DNA from: an uncultured Paraprevotella sp.
GTDB taxonomy: Bacteria > Bacteroidota > Bacteroidia > Bacteroidales > Bacteroidaceae
Length of the DNA stretch: 64,000 nucleotides
Assembly: GCA_944321525.1 (NCBI GenBank)
Contig: CALULQ010000020.1
Location: forward strand, 1 to 64,000
Direction of reading: 5' to 3'
This document shows positions 43,805 through 52,733 of the stretch, piece by piece (the stretch's first letter is position 1; every line of letters begins with the position of its first letter). Made by a program: the position numbers and the translations under genes. The notes below the pieces were generated by a model. That model made no database searches. It had not been told where the DNA came from and was given only the letters and a program-made list of their open reading frames with translations.

Positions 43805-43878
43805 TGGAGTATACAGGACTCGAACCTGCCACCTCTTGACTGCCAGTCAAACGCTCTAGCCAGATGAGCTAATACCCC
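43805..43878 (-). tRNA. tRNA-Ala (anticodon GGC)
   Basis: 74 nt with a full cloverleaf: acceptor GGGGTAT/ATACTCC, D arm GCTC/GAGC, anticodon stem TTTGA/TCAAG with loop CTGGCAG (anticodon GGC), and T arm GCAGG TTCGAGT CCTGT. A G3-U70 pair, the alanine identity element, is present. Discriminator A; CCA is not encoded. Confidence 0.95.
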
Positions 43879-43984
43879 AGCCTTTTGTTTTGATGGTGCA
43901 AAGGTAGTGAGTTTTTTTGGAACTCCAAACTTTTTCGGAACTTTTTTTCATTCCGCACACACTTTTGCACGTTTTTCCCGAAAA

Positions 43985-45640
43985 TCAGAACTTATATCCG
44001 ACACTGAAGAACACCTGATGCGTGTCGAGGTTCACCTCCACGGGAGCCAGCCGGCCGCTTTCCTGCGTGGCGATATACGTGTCGTCGAAAGCATAGAAGT
44101 CGCCGGATTGCATACGGTACTTGTAGGCGATGTCTGCATAGAAATGCCGCCCGCGATATCCCAATCCCGCCGTGAAAATATTCACGTCGCCCTTGTTCAT
44201 GTAGTCCGTGGTGGTCTGGTAGCCGAAAGCCGGCGAATCACCGGTCTGGTCGAGCGTGGCCTCATCCTTGAACATGCTGGAATAGTAGTTGTAACCGGCA
44301 CGGAAGGCCACATTGTCCGTCAGGTTCAGTTCCATGCCGAACTTGAACGAATGGCTGCCCCGCATCGTAGCTTTGTGCAGCGCGTTCATTTCCTTGTCGC
44401 GCACCGTACTTCCGTAGGTGTAGCCCCACCAGTTGTCGTAGTCCCAGTCTTCATACCCTTGTTTGGTCTGTCCATAATTGGCATATTCGTATTCCGCACC
44501 AAAGGCCGCATACTTGCCCACGGTATGCCCCAACGACACCCTTACCTTCCAAGGCGTGACGATGCGCATGTGAAGAGTAGCCAAATCCACCTCGGGCTGG
44601 TGGTTCGTGTAGACGAAATCGCCGTTGGCATCCTGTTCCAGAAGGACATTGTAGTTTTCATCCTCGTACATGGGCGAGTCGATGCTGTAGGAGGAATAAT
44701 ATTCCATATGATAGAACGTGGGCGTTTCCACCGCCAGTCCGATGCGGAAAGGAGAATTCGCCACAGGACGCAGGATGGCACCAAACTTCGCATTCACGCC
44801 ATAGCCGCTCACGTGCTGTGTATTATATAAGGAATAATACTCTACCCCGGAGAGCATCTCATTGAAACTGTTGCCAATCTGGCCGAACTCCCGGTAGGTG
44901 CTGTAACTGTAATAGTCCACATCGTTCACCCCGATGGCGAAGCCCACGTATGCCCGGTCCTTGATGTTCATCGACATGTTGAATTCATACCCCGCAATGC
45001 CGCCTTCCGTCACGCGGTCGTAATTGTTTTGGTCGGCTTCCAAGGCGTCATAATAGTCATATTGGGGATTTCCGGCCTCGTCCAGCTGCACATTCCCTTG
45101 ACCGTCGCGGTTATAGACCGGGTTCACCAGGCAACCATAATACATCAGGTCGGCCAAGGGCGTGGAATAGGGCGTATGGTTCAGTACGTCTGCCATCTGC
45201 TGCGTCTGCGACAAGCCGTTCAATTGCCCGTTGTCGGCAATGAAAGACGAATTGAAGTTGGCCCGCTTCTGGTAGTTCGCCCCGAAATTGACATACCTCA
45301 CGGATTTGCCCATGATGGGCACGCTCACCACGAACCCCAATTGGTCGAACGACATGTGGGTCATGTCGGCGTTCAGGTCGGGCTTTTCCTTCTGGGTCAG
45401 CACACTGAAAGCCATCGACACATCGCTGCGGCGGTACAAGCCGAGCGCGGCAGGATTGGCAGCCCCGGCCGAAACATCGGCTCCCAAAGCGCCCAAAGCG
45501 CCGCCCATGCCCACATAACGCGCCGAACCAATCAAATCGGTGGGCATGTAGTTCTCGTTCATATAAGGTGTCTGCGCCGCGACCACTTGGCCCACCAGGA
45601 GCGCGCTGGCAAACAATAAATATTTCCTGTTCATCTTCAT
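43985..45640 (-). CDS. OmpP1/FadL-family outer-membrane transporter
   Basis: 551 residues. A signal peptide (ending VVAAQ) precedes SARYVGMGGALGALGADVSAGAANPAALGLYR (in two parts: SARYVGMGGALGALGADVSA, then GAANPAALGLYR), the N-terminal hatch pattern of the family. Many amphipathic beta strands follow, ending in the outer-membrane signature VFFSVGYKF with terminal Phe. FadL-type barrels let hydrophobic compounds cross the outer membrane. It lies 36 bp after the Trp/Gly-rich gene and is probably cotranscribed. Confidence 0.87.
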   Translation of the reverse strand: MKMNRKYLLFASALLVGQVVAAQTPYMNENYMPTDLIGSARYVGMGGALGALGADVSAGAANPAALGLYRRSDVSMAFSVLTQKEKPDLNADMTHMSFDQLGFVVSVPIMGKSVRYVNFGANYQKRANFNSSFIADNGQLNGLSQTQQMADVLNHTPYSTPLADLMYYGCLVNPVYNRDGQGNVQLDEAGNPQYDYYDALEADQNNYDRVTEGGIAGYEFNMSMNIKDRAYVGFAIGVNDVDYYSYSTYREFGQIGNSFNEMLSGVEYYSLYNTQHVSGYGVNAKFGAILRPVANSPFRIGLAVETPTFYHMEYYSSYSIDSPMYEDENYNVLLEQDANGDFVYTNHQPEVDLATLHMRIVTPWKVRVSLGHTVGKYAAFGAEYEYANYGQTKQGYEDWDYDNWWGYTYGSTVRDKEMNALHKATMRGSHSFKFGMELNLTDNVAFRAGYNYYSSMFKDEATLDQTGDSPAFGYQTTTDYMNKGDVNIFTAGLGYRGRHFYADIAYKYRMQSGDFYAFDDTYIATQESGRLAPVEVNLDTHQVFFSVGYKF

Positions 45641-45676
45641 CTCGTTTTTAAAGGTTATACGACATCATGTCCTGCA

Positions 45677-46696
45677 TCACCGGCGTCCGCCTCTCGCGCC
45701 ACCGCCACCACGGCTGGGCGAGAAGCCTCCCCCTCCACCGCCGCCGCGACTGGGCGAGCTGACGGTCGGACGATAGGTGCTCCGCGTGGAAGGCGTGAAG
45801 CTACTGCTGCGCGAAGGCGTATAAGTAGAGCGCGTCGTGGTCGTCGTGCTGCGCATCGGCTGCCGTGTGGTCGTGGTCGAACGAATCGGCTGATAGTCGT
45901 TGCTCGAAGAGCGCCTCCTCAGCGAAGCATCGCGAGTGCGCGTCGCAGAGCGCGAGGAATAAACGTCGCGCCCGGTTCGCCGCGCGTTCCCACGGGCCAG
46001 CGCACTGTGCTCGCGATACCTCACGCTCGGGCGGTTCACCGGCCGAGAGGCTATGCCCGGTCCCGGATGTCCCCAATGGGGATAGTGATGCCAATAGGGA
46101 CGCCAATACCACGGGTCATACCAACCGGCATACCACGGGCCACCCCAGCCCCAATAAGACCAGCCCCAGCCCCACGAATAGTAAGGTCCCCAATAGAACG
46201 TGCTCCAACTGCTCGGGAAAGCATAGGCGTAAATACCGTCGTCATACACATCCCAATAGATGGAATTCGGGCCATAGCACAAGTCCCAATACAAGGGACT
46301 GCTCACAGCCACTCCCACCGTGGGAGCGCAGAAGCGCAAAATGCGCTTGGAACATGCGTATTCGTCGCCGGAGCCTTCGCCTTCGGCTTCCACCTCCGTG
46401 CTGTCGGCGTATGCCAGCGAATCATCGGGCAGTCCGTCCTCTCCCGTCCAGCGCCCGCGGCGGTTATATTCGTCCACGTCGCGCACTTCTCCAGTCGCGT
46501 AGTGTGCCTCCTCCACCGTTTCCGGCACATGCTCATCTGCCGCCGTGGGATGGTGCGTGTCTTCGTAAGTGACCACCACGGTGGATGTTTTCTTCGGTTC
46601 TTCCTTTTGGGGAACGAAATACATATCGTCCACTTGGGCAAAACCGGCAAGCGGCATGCCTGCCATGAGGGTCATAAACAATATCTTCGCTTTCAT
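45677..46696 (-). CDS. Secreted Trp/Gly/Tyr-rich protein with a basic Ser/Thr/Arg tail
   Basis: 339 residues, unrecognised. It has a signal peptide (MKAKILFMTLMAGMPLAGFA) and an acidic region to about residue 110. A centre follows that is packed with Trp, Tyr and Gly (for example WGWGWSYWGWGGPWYAGWYD). The tail from about residue 220 is very basic with repeated TTTTR/STTTTTRST and ends in Gly-rich blocks (SRGGGGGGGF, RGGGGARGGRR). This looks like an extracellular or envelope structural protein. A strong GGAGG ribosome-binding site precedes it. Its partner downstream is the FadL-type barrel. Confidence 0.7.
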   Translation of the reverse strand: MKAKILFMTLMAGMPLAGFAQVDDMYFVPQKEEPKKTSTVVVTYEDTHHPTAADEHVPETVEEAHYATGEVRDVDEYNRRGRWTGEDGLPDDSLAYADSTEVEAEGEGSGDEYACSKRILRFCAPTVGVAVSSPLYWDLCYGPNSIYWDVYDDGIYAYAFPSSWSTFYWGPYYSWGWGWSYWGWGGPWYAGWYDPWYWRPYWHHYPHWGHPGPGIASRPVNRPSVRYREHSALARGNARRTGRDVYSSRSATRTRDASLRRRSSSNDYQPIRSTTTTRQPMRSTTTTTRSTYTPSRSSSFTPSTRSTYRPTVSSPSRGGGGGGGFSPSRGGGGARGGRR

Positions 46697-46723
46697 CGTT
46701 ATTCCTCCTACCTTTTATATATG

Positions 46724-46731
46724 CAAATATA
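46724..46731 (-). promoter_or_regulatory. -7 promoter box of the Trp-rich protein/FadL unit
   Basis: TATATTTG on the minus strand, an exact TAnnTTTG match, 27 bp before the start at 46696. Confidence 0.55.
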
Positions 46732-46806
46732 CTCTATTCTCCCTACATCCCCAAGGATTTACGCCGCAGAAACGACGGGCTATAACTCTTTTTTGGCTAT
46801 TTTTAG

Positions 46807-46981
46807 AATAAGATAGGGACGTCCGGAAATGAAAACAAAAAAACGCATTTCACGCGTTTCTGCCTTGCACTCCTCTCGACTTGCACTATCTTTAAATAAG
46901 ATAGGTGGCGCCTCGGAAGTGAAAACAAAAACGCATTTCACGCGTTTTTGCTTTGCACTCCTCTCGACTTGCACTATCTTT
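46807..46981 (+). repeat. Tandem duplication of an 87-bp promoter unit
   Basis: Copies at 46807-46893 and 46895-46981 (period 88) share AATAAGATAGG, a hairpin AAACGC-ATTTCAC-GCGTTT, then CTCCTCTCGACTTGCACTAT and CTTT. The second copy keeps both promoter elements; the first has a mutated base in each (CTTG and TATCTTTA). Confidence 0.85.
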
Positions 46982-46982
46982 G
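46952..46982 (+). promoter_or_regulatory. Perfect promoter of the GH35 gene
   Basis: TTTG (46952-46955), 19 bp, then TATCTTTG (46975-46982): full match to TTTG-N19-21-TAnnTTTG. The start codon at 47014 is 31 bp beyond. Confidence 0.82.
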
Positions 46983-47013
46983 TCCTCGGATAAGAAAATA
47001 AAGACATAAATCC

Positions 47014-49131
47014 ATGCAGAGAACGATAATGGACCAGCGGTTTCGGACGAAAAGGCGTGACATAAGGAAACTCATCCTCCTAATATGCGCCATTGGAAGT
47101 TTCACTGACTTGACGGCACACAATGCCTTCTTACATGACACGACCTCCATCGTGAACAAAACGCAAACCGACATGCCGGAAGTGAGCTGGGACGCCCAAA
47201 GCCTCATGTTCGACGGCCGACGCGTCGTCCCCGCCATGGGCGAGGTGCACTACTCCCGCATTCCCGCCGGGGAATGGCAACGGGAAGTGCGGAAGATGAA
47301 GGAAGGGGGCATCACGATGCTGGCCTGCTATGTGTTCTGGAACCACATCGAAGAGATAGAAGGCCAATACGACTGGAGCGGACAGCGCGACTTGCGGCGC
47401 TTTCTGGAAATCTGCAAGGACGAGAGCTTGCCCGTGGTGCTACGCATCGGCCCCTTCTGCCACGGCGAAGCAAGAAACGGCGGCATCCCCGACTGGGTTT
47501 TCGACAAGGGATGCCGGTCGCGCTCGGAAGACCCGCTGTTCCTTGCCTGCGTGGAGAGGTTCTACCGCCAAATCTTCACCCAGGTGCAAGGCCTGCAATG
47601 GAAAGACGGCGGGCCCGTGATAGCCGCACAGTTCGACAACGAATACCGCGGACATGCGTCTTACCTTCTGGCTTTGAAGCGCATGGCCCAGGCCATCGGT
47701 TTCGACTTGCCTTTCTATACCCGAACAGGGTGGCCGGAACTGCGGTCGCCCCTTCCCTACGGGGAAATGATTCCGCTCTATGGCGACTATGCCGACGGTT
47801 TTTGGGACCGTAGCACCAAAGAGGCTGTCGGCAACTATTACAAGGCATTCAACTTCCGCGCCTTCCGCAATTCGGGCGCCATTGCGAGCGAACAGCTGGA
47901 GGACCAGACCACAGGAAACGACAACCACGAAAGGAAATACCCCTACTTCACCTGCGAACTTGGCGGAGGAATGATGACTTCCTACCACCGCCGCGTCTTC
48001 CTTTATCCCGAAGACGCTTATGCCATGGCTGTCGTCAAACTGGGAAGCGGCAGCAACCTTCTGGGATACTACATGTATCACGGAGGAACGAACCCCGACG
48101 GCAAACTGACTTACCTCAACGAGACCCAGCGCACGCCGGCCACCAACTACAACGACCTGCCGGTGAAGACCTATGATTTCCAGGCTCCCTTGGGCGAGTT
48201 CGGACAAAAGAACCCGCACTACTATCTCTTGCGCAAACTTCATCTCTTCTTGCAGGACTACGGCGAGACGCTCGCCCCCATGACGGCCTCTTACCCCTGC
48301 CCGCAAGACATTCCCCAAGGCGACGACTCTTTCCTGCGCTGGGCCTGCCGCACCAAAGACGGGCGCGGATTCATCTTCGTCAACAACTACGAACGCCTGC
48401 AGCGCCTGACGGACAAAAAGAACGTGCGGCTGGAAGCCTGCGGCGTGGAGTTCCCACCGCTCACCATCCCGGCCGGCACCAGCTGCATCTTCCCTGTGAA
48501 CATCGACGGCATGCGCTACGCCACGGCACAAATCATTGCCCGCCGGGACGGCAAAATCTATCTGGAACAAATCCCGGGAATCCCAACGGAAATCGCCATC
48601 GGCGACAAGGTGTTGCGCAACCTGAAGGCACGCGGGACGGAACGCCCTGTCTTCGGGAACATCTACTTGCTGGACTCCGAGACGGCCGGCCGCCTTTTCT
48701 TGCCCGAAGAAGAAATCGGAGCGCCCCGCCCCGTGTCCTTCAAAAAGACACAGGAGGCAGGCAAGCCGCGGGAAATCCCTATCGGGGTGAACAAAGTGGC
48801 CGAAAGCCCCACCGACGAGGATTTCCAAGGCGCTGCCGTCTATGCCATCGACCTTCCCGCTGCCCGTAACGCCTTGCTCCGCATCAGCTACCGCGGCGAC
48901 TGTGCCCGCCTCTATGCCGACGGGCGCCTCGTGGCCGACAACTTCTACAACGGGCGGGCGTTCCTATACGCCTTGTGGCGCTTGCCCCGGAACTGCAAGC
49001 AACTGGAACTGCGCATCCTGCCTTTGCAGGCCGACATGCCGGTCTACTTTCCCCGCGAAGCCGATGCCGGGACACCCGGAGAGGAAGTGCGGGAAATCAC
49101 CGCCACCGAATGCACAGACGCAACCCGGTAA
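47014..49131 (+). CDS. Glycoside hydrolase family 35 protein (beta-galactosidase-like)
   Basis: 705 residues; the ATG at 47029 is an alternative start. After an N-terminal export or anchor segment (LILLICAIGSF) comes the GH35 barrel: GEVHYSRIP, MLACYVFWNHIE, RIGPFCHGEARNGGIPDW. The acid/base Glu210 is in AAQFDNEY and the nucleophile is Glu315 in CELGGG. Beta-sandwich regions follow, with a galactose-binding-like part near residues 600-680. It should remove terminal beta-galactose from glycans in the periplasm or at the surface. prmA follows by 23 bp. Confidence 0.87.
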   Translation: MQRTIMDQRFRTKRRDIRKLILLICAIGSFTDLTAHNAFLHDTTSIVNKTQTDMPEVSWDAQSLMFDGRRVVPAMGEVHYSRIPAGEWQREVRKMKEGGITMLACYVFWNHIEEIEGQYDWSGQRDLRRFLEICKDESLPVVLRIGPFCHGEARNGGIPDWVFDKGCRSRSEDPLFLACVERFYRQIFTQVQGLQWKDGGPVIAAQFDNEYRGHASYLLALKRMAQAIGFDLPFYTRTGWPELRSPLPYGEMIPLYGDYADGFWDRSTKEAVGNYYKAFNFRAFRNSGAIASEQLEDQTTGNDNHERKYPYFTCELGGGMMTSYHRRVFLYPEDAYAMAVVKLGSGSNLLGYYMYHGGTNPDGKLTYLNETQRTPATNYNDLPVKTYDFQAPLGEFGQKNPHYYLLRKLHLFLQDYGETLAPMTASYPCPQDIPQGDDSFLRWACRTKDGRGFIFVNNYERLQRLTDKKNVRLEACGVEFPPLTIPAGTSCIFPVNIDGMRYATAQIIARRDGKIYLEQIPGIPTEIAIGDKVLRNLKARGTERPVFGNIYLLDSETAGRLFLPEEEIGAPRPVSFKKTQEAGKPREIPIGVNKVAESPTDEDFQGAAVYAIDLPAARNALLRISYRGDCARLYADGRLVADNFYNGRAFLYALWRLPRNCKQLELRILPLQADMPVYFPREADAGTPGEEVREITATECTDATR

Positions 49132-49154
49132 CCCCGGACAAACATTAAGACATC

Positions 49155-50006
49155 ATGAAATACTTAGAACTTGAATTCACCATCAACCCGTACAACCGGG
49201 ATGCAGCCGACCTGCTGACGGCCTTGGCCGCCGATGCCGGACTGGAAAGTTTCGTCGACACCCCGCAAGGCTTCAAAGGCTACGCACAAAAAGACGTTTT
49301 CGACCCGCAGGCCCTGGACGCCATCATCGAGGCGTTCCCCATGGAGGGCATTGCCGTGACCTACCAAGTGGCAGACGCCGAAGACAAGAACTGGAACGAA
49401 GAATGGGAACGCAATGGTTTTGAGCCGATTCTCATTGCCGGCGACATCTTCGTCCACAGCACCCGCCACGCCCCGCTCCCCACGGCCGAGTATGACATCA
49501 CCATCAATCCCCGCCAAGCTTTCGGAACGGGCACGCACCAAACCACCGGCATGATTCTCGAAATCCTGCTGGGCATGAACCTCGAAGGGCGGACGGTGGC
49601 CGACGCAGGATGCGGGACAGGCATCTTGGGCATCTTTTGCGTGCTCAAGGGCGCGGAACACGTCTTTGGATACGACGTGGACAACTGGAGCGTGGAGAAC
49701 ACAAAGGAAAACATGCGGCTGAACGGCGTCAGCCAAATGGAAGTCGTCGAAGGCAACTCGGCCGTGCTGCAAGGAAAGGGGACTTTCGACATCGTGCTGG
49801 CCAACATCAACCGCAACATCCTGCTGGCCGACCTGCCGGCCTTCCGTTCCGCACTCTCGCCACAGGGCAAACTCATCCTCAGCGGATTCTACACCGAAGA
49901 CAGCCCGCTGCTCATCGGGAAAGCGGAAACACTGGGACTGGCCTGCACCCGGCAAACGGAAAAAGACGGCTGGGCCGCGCTCCTGCTCGAGCCACGACGC
50001 TCATAG
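49155..50006 (+). CDS. prmA: Ribosomal protein L11 methyltransferase
   Basis: 283 residues, normal length. It has the N-terminal recognition domain, linker DKNWNEEWE, PRQAFGTGTHQTT (119-131) and SAM motif VADAGCGTGILGI (148-160), then VLANINRN. It methylates L11 in the cytosol. Its 3' end overlaps the convergent GH25 gene by 6 bp. Confidence 0.95.
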   Translation: MKYLELEFTINPYNRDAADLLTALAADAGLESFVDTPQGFKGYAQKDVFDPQALDAIIEAFPMEGIAVTYQVADAEDKNWNEEWERNGFEPILIAGDIFVHSTRHAPLPTAEYDITINPRQAFGTGTHQTTGMILEILLGMNLEGRTVADAGCGTGILGIFCVLKGAEHVFGYDVDNWSVENTKENMRLNGVSQMEVVEGNSAVLQGKGTFDIVLANINRNILLADLPAFRSALSPQGKLILSGFYTEDSPLLIGKAETLGLACTRQTEKDGWAALLLEPRRS

Positions 50007-50945
50007 GGTGTCTTCCGGCTCCACCACGGGTTCGGGCTCTTTGATGGTCAGTTCCATCAGCTCTTCCATCGAGCCGTTGAAGATGTTGCAATCCACGTTC
50101 CCCTTGATGCCGCGCACCTTGCCGCAGTCCGTATGCTGCCAGAAACTCCACTTGCCTTTGTAGGCCAGCTTTTCCACATAGTAGTGCGCAATCCAATAAG
50201 GATACTCGTCGAAAGCCGGGGTGTTGAGATAGTCCATCTTGAACCTGTATCCCGTGTAGAGGATGGGCTTCACGCCGTATTCCTTTTCCACGATGTCAAG
50301 CCATGTCTTCACGGCTTTCCTGAGTTGCGCCCCGGTCAGGCCGCCCGTCTTTTCCACGTCCAGCACAGGAGGCAGGTCGCCCGGCTCCAAATGCACTTGT
50401 TTCAGGAAGAAAAGGGCTTGCCGCCGCGCGTCGACGTTGGGAAGGAAGAAGTGGTAAGCGCCCCGGATAAAGTCGTTTTGCTTGGCTTCGTAGAAGTTCA
50501 GGTTGAAGTTTTCGTCCAGCAAAGTCTCCCCTTCGGTGGCTTTGATGAACACGAAACTGACGGGCGACGTGTCCAGGCTGGCGTTGCGCAGCAACTCCCA
50601 GTCGATGTCTTCCTGATAATGCGACACGTCGATGCCGTGCACGTCGAAGCCTTCCGGATACACGGGGTCGCCATAAATGGCCTTCCAGCGCCACGAAGAA
50701 GAGTCGACGAAGAAATGATAAAAGAAAGCAATGTAGGCCACCGCCAGCAACACTCCGCCCGTCCAGACGGCCCACGACGGCCACCGCCTGAAGAACAGCC
50801 ACTTGTCGGCCGCCTTTTTCCGCTTGCGGCCCGCTTTCTTCCGCCTTGGCGCGCGCGGCGCGGGATTGCGCCCTTCTTTTGCCCGCCCGCCTTCGCGGGA
50901 TGCCGGCTTCTTGTTTCTTATGACTTGCGGGGTCTGTGCGCACAT
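50001..50945 (-). CDS. GH25 muramidase with N-terminal membrane anchor
   Basis: 314 residues. A strongly basic cytosolic segment (1-55, with RRKKAGRKRKK) is followed by one membrane span (about 58-78) and a GH25 domain. Active-site motifs are GIDVSHYQ (Asp106) and PVLDVEKTGG (Asp197, Glu199). It hydrolyses the MurNAc-GlcNAc bond of peptidoglycan and would sit on the periplasmic side, tethered to the inner membrane. A role in wall remodelling is likely; no phage genes are near. Confidence 0.9.
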   Translation of the reverse strand: MCAQTPQVIRNKKPASREGGRAKEGRNPAPRAPRRKKAGRKRKKAADKWLFFRRWPSWAVWTGGVLLAVAYIAFFYHFFVDSSSWRWKAIYGDPVYPEGFDVHGIDVSHYQEDIDWELLRNASLDTSPVSFVFIKATEGETLLDENFNLNFYEAKQNDFIRGAYHFFLPNVDARRQALFFLKQVHLEPGDLPPVLDVEKTGGLTGAQLRKAVKTWLDIVEKEYGVKPILYTGYRFKMDYLNTPAFDEYPYWIAHYYVEKLAYKGKWSFWQHTDCGKVRGIKGNVDCNIFNGSMEELMELTIKEPEPVVEPEDTL

Positions 50946-50983
50946 AACGAACCGGCCGTATTAAACTTTCCTTTTTCCATCTG

Positions 50984-51024
50984 CAAAAAAAGAACAAGTC
51001 CCCCCACTCAAATTATGGGAGGAC
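50984..51024 (-). terminator. Terminator of the phosphofructokinase gene
   Basis: An 8-bp stem (GTCCTCCC at 51017-51024 and GGGGGGAC at 50998-51005, minus-strand reading, one G-T pair) has an 11-base loop. A T-rich run follows (complement of the A-run at 50984-50990). It lies 22 bp after the stop. Confidence 0.7.
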
Positions 51025-51046
51025 CCGTTCGGATTGTTTCTGTCTG

Positions 51047-52684
51047 TTATTTAGCTTGTTCCAACTGCAACGTCTTTGTCGGCTGGTCGCAAACTTCAGA
51101 CGGGCCGAAGTACTGGATCGGGCCGGGATATACGAAGCAGGTCTCGCGGGCCCACTGGTCGCGATGAGCGGCGAACTCCTTGAAGGGAGCACCGTCGAGG
51201 CGCACCAAAGCCTTCTTGATGACAGGCTTCATCTCGCCGTTGCGCTTCTCCATGTTCATCATCATCGTGATGGGCACACCGCCTGCCACCCACTCGGCAG
51301 CAGGAGCCGTCGTGTTCTTCACGATGGCCATGTAGCCCGTCTTGTCATTGGCAATCAGCATGGCCGCGCTCGTACCCAAAGCGTAGCAGTAGTCGGCATC
51401 GTAGTTCGACGGAGCGGCGCAACGGCCTTCGTAACCGAAGAAGTGGTGCAAGGCAGCGAACTTGCCGCTGAATTTCCCTTCCTTCTTCCACTGCTCCAGC
51501 TTCGTAGCCACCATTTCCGACAGCAGCTTCTCTGTCTCGATCAAGGACACCTGCACGTTTCCATGCGGGTCGCGCTCCATGGTCAGCTGTGCAGCCACGC
51601 CCACGGGCAACGACTCGTAAACGGCCTTGTTGGCGGCGGAAAGCTTGCCCAGGATCCATTCACGCTGCTCGTCCTTTGCCACGGCTGCGCCTTCCGGCGT
51701 GGCCAGCAGGTCGTTCAGTTCGGCAATCAGGGCCTTCATGGCCGGGATGAATTCAATCAGGCCTTCCGGAACGAGCACCACGCCGAAGTGGTTGCCGTCG
51801 GCGGCACGGTTGGCCACAGCCTGTGCGATGTAAGTCACGATGTCGTCCAGCGTCTGGTTCTTGGCTTCCACTTCCTCCGAAACGATGCAGACGTTGGGCT
51901 GGCACTGCAAAGCGCACTCCAAGGCGATGTGCGAGGCCGAGCGCCCCATCAGCTTGATGAAGTGCCAGTATTTGCGGGCCGAGTTGGCATCGCGCTGGAT
52001 GTTGCCAATGACTTCCGAATAGGTCTTGCAAGCCGTGTCGAAACCGAACGAAGTCTCAATCTGGTCGTTCTTCAGGTCGCCGTCGATGGTCTTGGGGCAA
52101 CCGATGACCTGCACGCCGCACTTCTTGGCCGCATAATATTCGGCCAGCACGCAGGCGTTCGTGTTGGAGTCGTCGCCGCCGATGATGACCACGGCCTTGA
52201 TGCCCAGTTCCTTGATGATTTCGAGTCCCTTTTCAAACTGGTCTTCCTTCTCCAGCTTCGTGCGGCCAGAGCCAATCATGTCAAAACCGCCCGTGTTGCG
52301 GTATTGGTCGATGATGTCGGCCGTCAGTTCCATATAGTTGTGGTCCACCAGACCGCCAGGGCCGAGGATGAAGCCATAGAGCTTGCTTTCGGGGTTCAGT
52401 CTCTTGATGCCGTCGAACAAGCCGCAGATGACATTGTGTCCGCCGGGAGCCTGTCCGCCGGAAAGGATGACGCCGACGTTGAACGGGGCGTACGTTTTCG
52501 CTTCGCCCGGGACGAACTCAATCAGGGGCATCCCGTAAGTGTTCGGGAACAGTTTCTTGATTTCTTCCTGGTCGGCCACAGACTGCGTGGGTGCGCCTTC
52601 CTTCACAGACACGTTACCCTGCAATCCTTTGGGCAACTTCGGCTGATAAGCCGCTCTGGCAATTTGCAATGCACTTTTTTCCAT
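51047..52684 (-). CDS. pfp: Diphosphate-fructose-6-phosphate 1-phosphotransferase
   Basis: 545 residues, the long PPi-PFK type, from the ATG at 52684. Motifs: [16 protein letters not shown] (71-86), [15 protein letters not shown] (168-178, where Asp in GGDDS marks PPi rather than ATP use) and [11 protein letters not shown] (197-207). It interconverts fructose 6-phosphate and fructose 1,6-bisphosphate using pyrophosphate in glycolysis. It is a single transcription unit. Confidence 0.94.
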   Translation of the reverse strand: MEKSALQIARAAYQPKLPKGLQGNVSVKEGAPTQSVADQEEIKKLFPNTYGMPLIEFVPGEAKTYAPFNVGVILSGGQAPGGHNVICGLFDGIKRLNPESKLYGFILGPGGLVDHNYMELTADIIDQYRNTGGFDMIGSGRTKLEKEDQFEKGLEIIKELGIKAVVIIGGDDSNTNACVLAEYYAAKKCGVQVIGCPKTIDGDLKNDQIETSFGFDTACKTYSEVIGNIQRDANSARKYWHFIKLMGRSASHIALECALQCQPNVCIVSEEVEAKNQTLDDIVTYIAQAVANRAADGNHFGVVLVPEGLIEFIPAMKALIAELNDLLATPEGAAVAKDEQREWILGKLSAANKAVYESLPVGVAAQLTMERDPHGNVQVSLIETEKLLSEMVATKLEQWKKEGKFSGKFAALHHFFGYEGRCAAPSNYDADYCYALGTSAAMLIANDKTGYMAIVKNTTAPAAEWVAGGVPITMMMNMEKRNGEMKPVIKKALVRLDGAPFKEFAAHRDQWARETCFVYPGPIQYFGPSEVCDQPTKTLQLEQAK

Positions 52685-52725
52685 GTTCTGAATCTTTGTT
52701 AATTGTTGAAAAGCATTTTCAGCAA

Positions 52726-52733
52726 CAAAATTA
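52726..52733 (-). promoter_or_regulatory. -7 promoter box of pfp
   Basis: TAATTTTG on the minus strand, an exact TAnnTTTG match, 41 bp before the start. Confidence 0.55.

Noticed and set aside
42462..43850. Full 462-codon recombinase frame starting at 43850
   Set aside because: The first part is translated from the tRNA-Ala gene and its terminator; the real start is at 43682 or 43676.
46780..47007. Minus-strand 75-codon frame with an internal repeat
   Set aside because: Its repeated protein pattern is just the tandemly duplicated GH35 promoter unit read backwards.
50001..50945. GH25 muramidase as a prophage lysin
   Set aside because: It has an N-terminal inner-membrane anchor and sits among housekeeping genes with no phage genes nearby.
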